Assembly: GCA_936440205.1 (NCBI GenBank)
Contig: OW387139.1
Coordinates: 31,212,378 to 31,276,377, forward strand
Length of the DNA stretch: 64,000 nucleotides
Direction of reading: 5' to 3'
DNA from: Lepidonotus clava
Lineage: Eukaryota > Annelida > Polychaeta > Phyllodocida > Polynoidae
Position 1 is the first letter of the stretch, and every line of letters begins with the position of its first letter. The translations under genes were made by a program, and so were the position numbers. The notes beneath the pieces are model-generated. The model ran no database searches and had not been told where the DNA came from. It was given only the letters and a program-made list of their open reading frames with translations. Below are positions 26,127 to 36,690 of the stretch, piece after piece.

Positions 26127-26151
26127 CCCTTGAAACCTGCAGTTTCAAGGG
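26127..26151. repeat. Perfect hairpin upstream of MGMT
   Basis: CCCTTGAAAC and GTTTCAAGGG surround a CTGCA loop. Just before it (about 26083-26115) a second, less perfect hairpin is built on CCTGGCAC/GTGCCAGG. The surrounding 26.02-26.26 kb are GC-richer than the neighbourhood. It may be a relic of the hairpin-rich repeat family or part of the MGMT upstream region. Confidence 0.5.
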
Positions 26152-26613
26152 AGCCCAGACTAAAGCTATAACACCATTGGCCCATGCTGAGTCCCCACGA
26201 AAATCCCAAATCAAATATGGGTCAACCAGAGCAGGGCCTAGACCAATAAGGGAGCCAGAATGAATGAAGGCCGTTTTGTATATGGATGTAATAACTATGT
26301 GTCGGGCTGTGCCAAATGGCCAAGTGTAGGGAAGTATGATGAAAACTGAATTTAACATTTAGTTAATCACTGATTCTTTTCCTTTGCCCCGAAATGTGCC
26401 GTGATTACAATATTTGTATTGCATTGATTTATATTTCTGGTATAGCTTTAATACTCATGATATTGATAATATGAGAATAGATACATGTAGAATATGTCTT
26501 ACTAAAACATGTAAAGTTTGCCCATTTTTTCCGTTTTCAGGATTCATTTGTCTTTGTTTTAGCCATTCCGTTTTGAAACTGCTTACAGGAATCCGGCCAT
26601 CCCCTCCCTAAAG

Positions 26614-26756
26614 ATGCCTCGTGCACCGTGCCCCAATGGTCCAACCAACACGTACACCTTGACTGCCCCCATAGGGGAGCTCACCCTCGTGGCCTGCTCT
26701 CGGGGCATCCACCTCCTTGACCTTCCAGATGACATGGACTTTGAAGCAGATTTCAA
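26614..26756 (+). CDS. MGMT: MGMT, coding exon 1
   Basis: The ATG at 26614 opens MPRAPCPNGPTNTYTLTAPI, followed by GELTLVACSRGIHLLDLPDD, and the exon ends after two bases of a codon at a GTGAGT donor. This is the start of the N-terminal domain of O6-methylguanine-DNA methyltransferase; human MGMT has SPLGKLELSGCEQGLHEI at the same place. Good acceptor-like sites (for example CTGCTTACAG near 26589) just before the ATG suggest a preceding untranslated exon, as in the human gene. The three exons together give 195 residues, close to the 207 of the human protein. Confidence 0.88.
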
Positions 26757-27155
26757 GTGAGTACTGCTATTGTAATTTGTAAAATGAATTTTCAGACAAT
26801 TAATTAGAATTATTGTAAAGTATAGGGAAATTAATTAGTGTGTTTTTGTAAAATCATTTCCGTTTGACATGTCTGACCTTTGTAGTCACAATGTTCAGCT
26901 CATTTGCCTAAAACGTTGGTCTTTATGTCCGACGGAAAATCTGGAAAAAAAACTATGCACATCATGCATATATTAACGGATAAGATATAGGCATAGTCCA
27001 ATAAAAAGCTGATGGACGTGGGGCACAATGTCCGGCACTTTAAATAGATTTTCCCTTTGAGATATTTTCCCATGGTATACTGTAAAAATTACATTAGCCT
27101 AGACCAGATGATTATGTGGCTTTTTCTCTATTGTTTTATACTTGGAATCTTTCAG
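26757..27155 (+). other. MGMT intron 1
   Basis: A 399-bp GT-AG intron, from GTGAGT to TTTCAG. Nothing else was seen in it. Confidence 0.85.
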
Positions 27156-27313
27156 CATTCCCGTGTCGATCAAGGACCAAACATACCAGGACAATGGCTA
27201 CACTTACAAACCGGCCCTACAGTGTGTGGAGTGGTTGACGGTCTATTTCTCCAGGTCCAAGGAGATCCTCAGTACGCCACCACCGCCGATCTGCCTCTCC
27301 TCCCTGCCCTACG
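27156..27313 (+). CDS. MGMT: MGMT, coding exon 2
   Basis: This 158-nt exon completes the split Asn codon and reads IPVSIKDQTYQDNGYTYKPA, then LQCVEWLTVYFSRSKEI and ends in CLSSLPY plus one base before a GTCAGT donor. PALQCVEWLTVYF corresponds to human PLMQCTAWLNAYF at the end of the N-terminal domain. In human MGMT a zinc site involves residues of the N-terminal domain; this was not mapped here. The reading frame joins both neighbours without a break. Confidence 0.9.
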
Positions 27314-27635
27314 GTCAGTCTCCGGTTGGCTGTTAGGGATTGGGATGATATATGGAAGATATTCATAGTCCCTCATCACGAGAAGAATATATTTGTATTC
27401 GCTAAAATTCGGTTAGGAAATTATTGATTTTTCAGAATGGGGAAACTGGAGAGGTTGGGTAGGGTTTCCGGTTGCGCGACCAGTTGTATGCTTGAATAAC
27501 AATATGCATACAGTGTATTTATACATGATACTAGGTTATTTTCTGCTGTTTTACACACGTCTGTCTGATAAAATTTGACAAATCTGTTCTCCCACCCTTC
27601 CATAGGATTATCTTCATTTTTGTTTTTCCTTGCAG
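27314..27635 (+). other. MGMT intron 2
   Basis: A 322-bp GT-AG intron ending in a pyrimidine-rich TTTTTCCTTGCAG. No other feature was seen. Confidence 0.85.
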
Positions 27636-27922
27636 CTAAAAGTTCCTTCAGTTTCCGTGTGTGGGAGACACTGCTGGGGCGTGTTCAGTACGGCACGTGT
27701 GTGTCCTACCAGCAGCTGGCCGCCATGTGCAACAGTCCCCGCGCCCAGCAGTCCGTGGGCACCGTCATGAAGAACAACCCGGTCTCCCTGATCGCCCCCT
27801 GCCACCGGGTCGTCCGCACCTCGGGCGGGCCAGGCAACTACTCGGGTGGCCGGAAAAACCCACTCAAAGTGTGGTTGTTGGACTATGAGCAGAGCGTTTG
27901 TGGTACAGAAAATTGCCACTAG
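27636..27922 (+). CDS. MGMT: MGMT, coding exon 3 with the active site
   Basis: The exon encodes the C-terminal DNA-binding and catalytic domain of this one-shot repair protein, which moves alkyl groups from O6-guanine onto its own cysteine. Visible motifs: FRVWETLLGRVQYGTCVSYQ (helix-turn-helix region, Tyr125 conserved), NNPVSLIAPCHRVV with acceptor Cys156 and His157, GNYSGG, and WLLDYE with Glu185, which closes the Cys-His-Glu network. Human NPKAARAVGG aligns with SPRAQQSVGT, so the arginine that flips the damaged base (human Arg128) is Gln139 here. A loop after GNYSGG is two residues longer than in human. The stop is at 27920-27922, and an AATAAA lies at 28253. Confidence 0.93.
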
Positions 27923-28252
27923 GGAAAGCCACTGAGTACGTGGTGTGAGGAATGACTGCCAGGGGGCAGCACTTAAGACTCGACGCAGCTGACAAACGGG
28001 AGTTTATCATTTGAATGGTATTGTTTGAAATTATTGAGGCAGAACAGCGGACGTTAAATGGTTCAAGTTAGCTTGTCCAGCTTGTCTGGCTGCTGAAACA
28101 GGGTGCTTCAAAGAGGGTGCTTATGAAAATCTGTCGGTCCTATGTATAGTTTACTCTTGTTTTGCGGAGGTTTTGTAAGAGTGAAGTTTAACTATCCAAA
28201 ACTGACATGACGAGCAAATTAGTTATGGTTTAACAAGAATGAATTTTTATTG

Positions 28253-28258
28253 AATAAA
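28253..28258 (+). terminator. Probable MGMT polyadenylation signal
   Basis: AATAAA about 330 bp after the MGMT stop codon. It is the first clear signal seen downstream, followed by a T-rich stretch. Confidence 0.5.
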
Positions 28259-28431
28259 ACCTTTTTTGTAAGTAGCGATACCAAAGAGGCTACTTTCCCA
28301 ATGTAAGGTGATATTGTTTTTCCATGTGACGTAGCAATGCAGGTCATTGTGTTCGTGCTTGAGTTGCAATGCATTTACCCAACAAAAATTCAAATTTCTA
28401 AACTTTGTACTTTACGTGATTGATATAAAAT

Positions 28432-31400
28432 GATGAGTCTTACCATAGAGATACATAAGATAGAGAGGAAACAAGGCCTGATCTGACTGGTGCATGTCTG
28501 TCTCGGTATTGATATGCAAATTAGCACCTGATAAGGCCTGGTATAGGTTGGGCCACACCTGCTTGGAGAGTGTGAGGTGTGAGACTGCAGTTTCACACCT
28601 TTTTTGGCCTAGTACCCAAATGATCTTAAAAATTTATATCACTACAATCAAAATGTACTCAATAGGAATGAATAGAAAACAAAATTCTGATTAAGAAGAT
28701 ACCAAAAATGTCATATTTATGTTAATTAGAAATAAAAATATTGACTAATGAAAATTTGAGAAAATTAAGAAAAATCACAAATTTGTCAAAGTTTGGGAGT
28801 TAATTTTAGGCAAACCACAAGTTGGATATCCAATTAAGCTTTTATACTACCATGGATAGTTACACTCTATATGAAATGATTGGTTTTATTTGTAGGAAAA
28901 ATTTTTAAAGGGCCAAAATCTGACTTTGAAGAAAAGTCGGAATTAAATTGTATATTCTCGGGAAAAGTAACATGTAGCCACTGTAGAACCCCCAATATGA
29001 TTTTATTCCTTCCAAATAATCTAATTAGGTTATAATATGATAGGTAACTGTCTCATCAATCACACTGGTGAATATGTCAAAATCAAATTGTAAATAAATG
29101 GGTTTGGGGGATTCCTACTTGACCCATTCGAGCCAATGTCAGAATCCAACGAGTCTGATGTAATGCAAAATTGACAAAGTTTGGGAGTTAATTATAGGCA
29201 AACCACTAGTTAGATTTCCAAATAAGCTATTGTTTCTACCATGAATAGTTACACTCTGTGTGAAATAGTTGGTTTTATTTGTAGGAAAAATTTTCAAAAG
29301 ACCTAAATCTGACTTTGAAGAAATGTCGTAATTAAATTGTACATTCTCAGTAATAGTGACATGTGGCCACTGTAGAACCCCCAATATGATTTTATTCCTT
29401 CCAAATAATCTAATTAGGTTATAATATGATAGGTAACTGTCTCATCAATCACACTGGTGAATATTAGAGCCATAAGTGGCATATAAATGGGTTTGGGGGA
29501 TTCCTACTTGACCCATTCGAGCCAATGTCAGAATCCAACGAGTCTGATGTAATGCAAAATTGACAAAGTTTGGGAGTTAATTATAGGCAAAACACTAGTT
29601 AGATTTCCAAATAAGCTATTGTTTCTACTATGTGTAGTTACACTCTATGTGAAATAACTGGTTTTATTTGTAGGAAAAATTTTTAAAAGCCCGAAATCTG
29701 ACTTTGAAGAAATGTCGAAATCAAATTGTACATTCTCGGGAAAAGTAACATGTAGCCACTGTAGAACCCCCAATATGATTTTATTCCATCCAAAGAATCT
29801 AATTAGGTTATAATATGATAGGAAACTGTCTCATCAATCACACTGGTGAATATTAGAGCCATAAGTGGCATATAAATGGGTTTGGGGGATTCCTACTTGA
29901 CCCATTCGAGCCAATGTCAGAATCCAACGAGTCTGATGTAATGCAAAATTGACAAAGTTTGGGAGTTAATTATAGGCAAAACACTAGTTAGATTTCCAAA
30001 TAAGCTATTGTTTCTACTATGTGTAGTTACACTCTATGTGAAATAACTGGTTTTATTTGTAGGAAAAATTTTTAAAAGCCGGAAATCTGACTTTGAAGAA
30101 ATGTCGAAAGGAAATTGTATATTCTCGGGAAAAGTTGGTCAAGTGATAATCCCCAAAACCCACTTATGGCTCTAATATTCACCAGTGTGACTGAAGAGAC
30201 AGTTTCTTATCATACAATAACCTAATTAGATTCTTGGTGGGCGGGGGGGGGGGCATTAAATGGTACTTGGGGTTCTACAGTGGCTACATGTTACTTTTCC
30301 CGAGAATGTACAATTTGATTTCGACATTTCTTCAAAGTCAGATTTCGGGCTTTTAAAAATTTTTCCTACAGATAAAACCAGTTATTTCACATAGAGTGTA
30401 ACTACACATAGTAGAAACAATAGCTTATTTGGAAATCTAACTAGTGGTTTGCCTATAATTAACTCCCAAACTTTGTCAATTTTGCATTACATCAGACTCG
30501 TTGGATTCTGACATTGGCTCGAATGGGTCAAGTAGTAATCCCCCAAACCCATTTATATGCCATTTATGGCTCTAATATTCACCAGTGTGATTGATAAGAC
30601 AATTTCCTATCATATTATAACCTAATTAGATTATTTGGAAGGAATAAAATCATATTGGGGGTTCTACAGTGGCCACATGTCACTATTCCTGATAATGTAC
30701 AATTTAATTACGACATTTCTTTAAAGTCAGATTTAGGCCTTTTGAAAATTTTTCCTACAAATAAAACCAACTATTTCACACAGAGTGTAACTATTCATGG
30801 TAGAAACAATAGCTTATTTGGAAATCTAACTAGTGGTTTGCCTATAATTAACTCCCAAACTTTGTCAATTTTGCATTACATTAGACTCGTTGGATTCTGA
30901 CATTGGTTTGAATGGGTCAAGTAGTAATCCCCCAAACCCATTTATATGCCACTTATGGCTCTAATATTCACCAGTGTGATTGATGAGACAGTTTCCTATC
31001 ATATTATAACCTTGTTAGGTTCTTTGGAAGGAATAAAATCATATTGGGGGTTCTACAGTGGCCACATGTCACTATTCCTGAGAATGTACAATTTAATTAC
31101 GACATTTCTTCAAAGTCAGATTTAGGCCTTTTGAAAAATTTTCCTACAAATAAAACCAACTATTTCACACAGAGTGTAACTATTCATGGTAGAAACAATA
31201 GCTTATTTGGAAATCTAACTAGTGGTTTGCCTATAATTAACTCCCAAACTTTGTCAATTTTGCATTACATTAGACTCGTTGGATTCTGACATTGGTTTGA
31301 ATGGGTCAAGTAGTAATCCCCCAAACCCATTTATATGCCACTTATGGCTCTAATATTCACCAGTGTGATTGATGAGAAAGTTTCCTATCATATTATAACC

Positions 31401-31984
31401 TAGTTAGATTCTTTGGAAGGAATAAAATCATATTGGGGGTTCTACAGTGGCCACATGTCACTATTACTGAGAATGTACAATTTAATTACGACATTTCTTC
31501 AAAGTCAGATTTAGGCCTTTTGAAAATTTTTCCTACAAATAAAACCAACTATTTCACACAGAGTGTAACTATTCATGGTAGTATAAAAGCTTAATTGGAT
31601 ATCCAACTTGTGGTTTGCCTATAATTAACTCCCAAACTTTGACAAATTTGTGATTTTTCTTAATTTTCTCCAATTTTCATTAGTCAATATTTTTATTTCT
31701 AATTAACATAAATATATAATATTTGATATCTTTTGAATCAGAATTTTGTTTTCTATTCATTCCTATTGAGTACATTTTGATTGTAGTGATATAAATTTTG
31801 AAGACTATATGGGTACTAGGCCAAAAAAGGTGTGAAGAGCCAGTTTCACACCTCACACTCTCCAAGCAGATGTGTATCAACCATGTCCCTCTTGGCTATA
31901 CCTGGAGAGCTATCCGAGACAAGGAAAATCTAGAAACAACACAAGTTTCCTATCTATGTTATGTATGTCTATGGTCTTACGCAC
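28432..31984. mobile_element. Palindromic foldback element with 389-bp unit arms
   Basis: The left arm runs inward through an outer segment containing TGCTTGGAGAGTGTGAGGTG (about 28558) and then units starting at 28788, 29176, 29565 and 29954, a spacing of 388-389 bp. The right arm is the mirror image, with the corresponding unit edges at 30474, 30863, 31252 and 31640, again 388-389 bp apart. The centre lies between about 30135 and 30270 and contains a G-run. Weaker inverted similarity (CATAGAGATACATAAGATAG on the left) reaches about 28432 and 31984. An 81-codon open frame recurs in the units but looks fortuitous. The layout resembles Foldback/Galileo elements, whose long inverted arms contain tandem units; no transposase is present. 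Confidence 0.8.
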
Positions 31985-33781
31985 AGGTTGTTAGTATAGG
32001 GTTAAGTACACCAAACATGGTTATGCCTCTACTTAAGTACTTTAATTGCAGACTCAAAGAACTGTCCATTCCTGTCACACTGCTCAAGTCAGTCATGTTG
32101 AGTTAGGCTCCGTAATAGTAGCTTTTAGGGAGATGAAGAAGTACGACTGGATCATCAGGTCGTAGGGGGAGTGCCTAAGTATAGTTACATTGGCAAAGTG
32201 TATGACAGTTTGGTTCTACCCAGGTAAGATTTTCAGTGTAGGGCCAAACAACGACCTTGCGGCATATGGACATTATAAGGTTACATGAATTTGTTTTTCC
32301 GTGTAAATGACCTTCACTTGTTAGCAGCGACAACAGATTATAGCGACTAAATAATTGTTTTGTCAAAGTATTAGTACACTGATGCCTATGCCAAAACTGC
32401 TTCCATATCAAGACACTTTACATATATTGTGTGAAAGAATTTTAAAAAGTTATACTTACCTTTGGTCCAAAGTCTGACATTGGACTGTCAGATAAGTTAT
32501 ACAGGTAGGTCCATGTGAAAGTAGTGTATAGATTCATTGTTGATACCAGTGAAAGCTTTATTTTCTAGGGGAAACGTATTTGTGTTAATTATGAAATCAA
32601 TGACCCTATACTTTGGGCAGTGTTCTCAATGTTTCAGATTATCAGGTTCCTGTGCCTCATACATGGTATGGATTCAAAAACACAAAAAAAAAGAAAAAAG
32701 ACGTTATTTTTTACTAACAAGCTAGCCATTCAGTGAGATTAGCCATGCTGTAATATAATAGCATCTCAATGGGACCAATCAACTTATTTCACTCGGGAGC
32801 TTAGGAAAGAATGTTTGAAAATCTTAAATGGATAGATTGAGGAGCTCGTAGAGCACTAACATAACATCTAAATTGCTGTTCATTCCAAGTATAAACGAGG
32901 TTAGGCTTTGTAAAAATAAATCATTCCACCATTACTATAGAGTAAAAGTCTTGCATTGTTTTTTTTCAGTTGCTAAGGTAAGTGGAAAAGACATTATGAA
33001 AGCAGGGTACCAGCCACACAGGGAAAATGGCAAAAAAAATTCCCTGACAGGGAATTTTTTTTTTGGCCGCTATTAGGGATTCAACATGTTGATGTTGGGT
33101 TGTCCAAATTCTGCATGCAGAAGCTTTAGAAATTGAAGAACTTGCTGGATATGACACATGGGAAAATCACTGCGTGACAGGGAAGTCTCAGGGAAAACAC
33201 AGGGAATTTGAAACTGAAATTTCGGTTGGTACCTTGTAAAAGGAATACTAGAAATTGATATGAACACCCTTCTTAAGATCTTACATTTTTCCTCGTCAGA
33301 CATGACAAAAGGGATGACCCTTTGACTGACATATATTCACTTGTAAACTGACAGCTTAATAGTACTCAGTAAATATTCACTGTATTCTTGAATATTGTAT
33401 ATACTTACACCAAATATTGTTACCGATAAGGACTTTGGTATATTCTGGTGTGCGATAGTGAGCCTTTAATAAAAGATATTGAATTGGAAGATATAATGCG
33501 TTCATATACTAACTTAGTATCTGAATAATACTACATCCCAAATAACAAATGACAGTGAATTGGAGACAGGGGTGTTACCGCGTTCATTACACCTCTTAAC
33601 GCAATACAGTAATACAGCATAAACAATACTATGTTAAAAAACGACAGGTGTCCTGTTGAACGCGGCCGTGACTGAAGTGACGTCACACGCATGGTGGTGT
33701 CCTAGCAATGCCATGGCAAAGTTCGGTGCTTAGAGATATGCCACGCAACCTAGATCATAGGTCTCACCCACAAATATTCAG
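31985..33781. other. Intergenic DNA
   Basis: No gene was recognised. Apart from the MITE-like repeat at 33003-33237 I see only AT-rich sequence and short, unremarkable reading frames. Confidence 0.55.
33003..33237. mobile_element. MITE-like repeat rich in CAGGGAAA motifs, copy 2
   Basis: Shorter relative of 22930-23266 in the same orientation. The left end is CAGGGTACCAGCCACACAGG and the right end in reverse complement is CAAGGTACCAACCGAAATTT. The CAGGGAAAAT and ACAGGGAATTT blocks are repeated in both orientations inside. Confidence 0.6.
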
Positions 33782-34140
33782 GGGGCTCGGGGTGGTGAAG
33801 TGGTCAGAGCATTTGCTTGGCATGCAGGAGAGCCGGGTTCGATTCCCGGCTGGGCCAAGGTGGCTGCTACACCCCTCTGTGTTCTCCCCAGTGGCAACAA
33901 CTGGGTTATCAAAGGTCTCTAGTAGACCAGCGGCTGTTGTGTGTAGGGTCCTGCCTATGGGACCCTGTACATTAAAGAACACCTGCCTTGTTAAAAGTGT
34001 AGGGGTATGGTCTCTACCTCCTCATAGATACGATCATTTCATAGATACGATCATCAAACAGACAGAATTGTCAAGACCTTGTTCTCACCGTGATATGACC
34101 ATAGATGTCGATACGGTGTAAAACCCCAATAACCAACCAA
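33782..34140 (+). mobile_element. tRNA-derived SINE with 14-bp target duplication
   Basis: The head looks like a tRNA gene: box A TGGTCAGAGCAT at 33801-33812 and box B GGTTCGATTCC at 33836-33846, with a TTGGCATGCAGG anticodon region that resembles alanine tRNA (TGC). The body ends with a CATAGATACGATCA motif pair and a tail of AACC repeats. CCACAAATATTCAG flanks both ends (33768-33781 and 34141-34154), so both borders are exact. A related tail lies at the right edge of the window. Confidence 0.88.
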
Positions 34141-34154
34141 CCACAAATATTCAG

Positions 34155-34854
34155 AAAGAAAACTAGCAAGTTTAATTTGTTTTACTGTTGACATTTTTTA
34201 TTGCAAAGTTTTATTAATTTTACAGCACAACACAATGCACATACATTGTACCATAGATATATACGATGTATCTCCATGATAGTGCCCTATCTTTGACATC
34301 AATTATTGGTCACTTTTTTTTCTTCGCGTTGTATTAAGTTTCACCAATGGTATAAAGTTTGATAGGCGAAGTATAGGATGGCTTTTTCTTTGAACAAGTG
34401 AAAGAGCCAGTTCACCCTATTATCACACATTTAATCCCCTGGTTCCTGTCCTATGCTTGGAGAGGGGATGCATGGGTTTTCTTGTAAGAGAAGCTTTTAG
34501 TTACATGTAGGTGTGTCCTATGGCCTTTGACAATTTTTACATTAGAATGGATTTTGTGTTGTTATAATTCTTTAAAAAAAATACCTTAAATGTATTTTAC
34601 ATATTTCTCTTATAAGTTTATATGTATTTAGCTTGTATTTATGTTATTTGGTTAAAATTTCCAGGATAGTTAAAATTTCCAGGATAGTTAAAACAATAAT
34701 AAACAACTTTGAGTTGTGGGCAACTCTAGTGGGAGAGTGGAAACAAGGTGCAGGACAATTGCCTGGCATGTCATCAGGTGGGCGACCAAGTGGAACAGAG
34801 GTCGAATTCCCTACCTTCTGTTGTTTTGGTGTGCCAAATGTGGAAAAAACAAAT
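34155..34854. other. Intergenic DNA before the satellite
   Basis: AT-rich, no recognisable gene. A 20-bp unit (GTTAAAATTTCCAGGATA) is duplicated at about 34651-34690. Confidence 0.5.
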
Positions 34855-36690
34855 TCACAATTTCAAATCTGAATGACATTTGTTCTCAATTCCAACATTA
34901 ACACAAGGTCATCAGACATGTTTATCAGCATGGCGGCCATGTTTTAATGATGTGCCAAGTGTCCAAAAATGAAATCAAATTTTCTATTTTATAGGAATTT
35001 CTTTTTACTTGCAACTTTTAGACAAGGTCATCTCACATATTTATCAGTATGGTTACCATGTTTTTATGACATACCAAGTGTCAAAAACAACTTCAACATT
35101 TCTAATTTTGTATAAATTTCTTTTAACTTCTAAGTTTAAGATAACCTCATTAGGCATGTTTGTCAGCAAGGCGGCCATGTTTTTGTGACATACCAAGTAT
35201 CCAAAAACGACTTCAAAATTTTTAATTTTCAAGAAATTTCTTTTCACTTTCAAGTTTTACACAAGGTCATCAGACATGGTTATCAGCATGGCGGCCATGT
35301 TTTTATGATGCGCCCATTGCCCAGAAATTACTTCAACATTTTTTATTTTCAGGAAATTTCTTTTCACTTCCAAGTTTTAGACAGGGTCATCAGACATATT
35401 TGTCAGCATGGCGGCCATGTTTTTATGATACGCCAAGTGCACAAAAAGAGCTTCAACATTTATAATTTTCATAAAATTTCTTTTCACTTCCAAGTTTTAG
35501 ACAAGGTCATCAGACATATTTGTCAGCATGGTGGCCATGTTTTTATGATGCACCAAATTCCCAAAAATGACTTGAGAATTTTAATTTTTCAAGAAATTTC
35601 TTTTCACTTCCAGGTTTTACACAAGGTCATCAGACATGGTTATCAGCATGGCGGCCATGTTTTTATGATGCACCCATTGCCCAGAAATTACTTCAAAATT
35701 TTTATTTTTCAAGAAATGTCTTTTCACTTCCAAGTTATAGACAGTTTCATCAGACATATTTGTCAGCATGGTGGCCATGTTTTTATGATGTGCCAAGTGC
35801 CCAAAAATGACTTCAACATTTTTATTTTTCAGAAATTTCTTTTCACTTCCAAGTTTTGCACAAGGTCATTGGACATGTTTGTCAGCCTGGCAGCCATATT
35901 TTCATGATGCGCCAAGTGCACAAAAACAGCTTCAACATTTATAATTCTATAAGTTTTCTTTTCACTTCCAAGTTTTAGACAAGGTCATCAGACATATTTG
36001 TCAGCATGGTGGCCATGTTTTTATGATGCACCGAATGCCCAAAAATGACTTCAAATTTTTATTTTTCAAGAAATTTCTTTTCACTTCCAAGTTTTACACA
36101 AGGTCATCAGACATGATTATCAGCATGGTCGCCATGTTTTTATGTTGGCTGAGTGCCCAAAAATGACTTCAAAATTTTTGATTTTCAAGGAATTTCTTTT
36201 CGCTTCCAAGGTCTAGACAAGTTCATCAGACATAGTTGTCAGCATGGCCTCTATGGTTTTATAATACACCAAATGCCCAAAAATGACTTCAAATTTCTTT
36301 ATTTTCAAGAAATTTCTTTTTACTTCCAAGTTTAAGACAAGGTCATCAAACATGTTTATTAGTATGGCAGCCATGTTTTTATCATGTGCCAAGTGCGTAA
36401 AAATGACTTTAAATTTTTGATATTCATGAAATTTCTTTTCCCTTCCAAGTTTTAGACAAGGTCATCAGACATAAATTTTGTCAGCATGGCAACCTTATTT
36501 TCATGATGCACAAAGTGTCCAAAAACGCCTTCGATTTTCAATCTTTACAAAATTTCTTTTTTTTCTCAAGTTTTAGACAAGGTCAATAAACATGTTATTC
36601 AGCATAGTGACTATGTTTCTATGATGTGGCAAGTATACAAGAACAAGTTCAAATCTTTAAAATCTCAAGAAATTTGTTCTCACTTTAATA
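34855..36690. repeat. Satellite array with 120-bp period, about 15 units
   Basis: Each unit carries CAGCATGGCGGCCATGTTTT (with variants), then a TGATG..CCAA.TG.CCAAAAATGACTTCA block, an AAATTTCTTTTCACTTCCAA block and ACAAGGTCATCAGACAT. The GGCGGCCATG motif recurs near 34932, 35171, 35291, 35411, 35651 and onward every 120 bp, until divergence blurs it near 36.65 kb. Because 120 is a multiple of three, one frame stays open for 240 codons (35185-35907) with a 40-residue repeat. This is probably a by-product of the period, not a gene. Confidence 0.88.

Larger units (their letters stand above)
22383..26613. other. Intergenic DNA between the USP and MGMT genes
   Basis: The region contains the 5' side of the USP gene and the upstream side of MGMT in back-to-back orientation, 4.2 kb apart. 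No TATA box or other promoter element was identified with confidence. It is occupied largely by repeats listed separately (22930-23266, 23303-24022, 24089-24322, 24331-24678). Between about 24.8 and 26.0 kb I see only AT-rich unique-looking sequence. Confidence 0.65.

Noticed and set aside
26009-26358. Short frames upstream of MGMT on both strands
   Set aside because: They coincide with GC-rich hairpins and have no similarity to MGMT or any recognised protein.
29139-31289. An 81-codon frame (MGVLQWPHVTI...) repeated three times
   Set aside because: It lies wholly within the 389-bp foldback units, on both arms, with no recognisable domain. Repetition follows from the unit structure, so I do not call a gene family.
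33782-33860. Possible alanine tRNA gene
   Set aside because: Box A and box B are good, but no closed acceptor stem is seen, and the sequence continues into a SINE body with tail and target duplication.
35185-35907. A 240-codon frame with 40-residue repeats
   Set aside because: The satellite period of 120 bp is a multiple of three, which keeps one frame open. The repeat edges drift with the DNA and no start context or splice signals support a protein.
28432-36690. CRISPR-like regular spacing of repeats
   Set aside because: The units are 389 bp or 120 bp and contiguous, without short repeats separated by unique spacers, in an intron-bearing eukaryotic genome.
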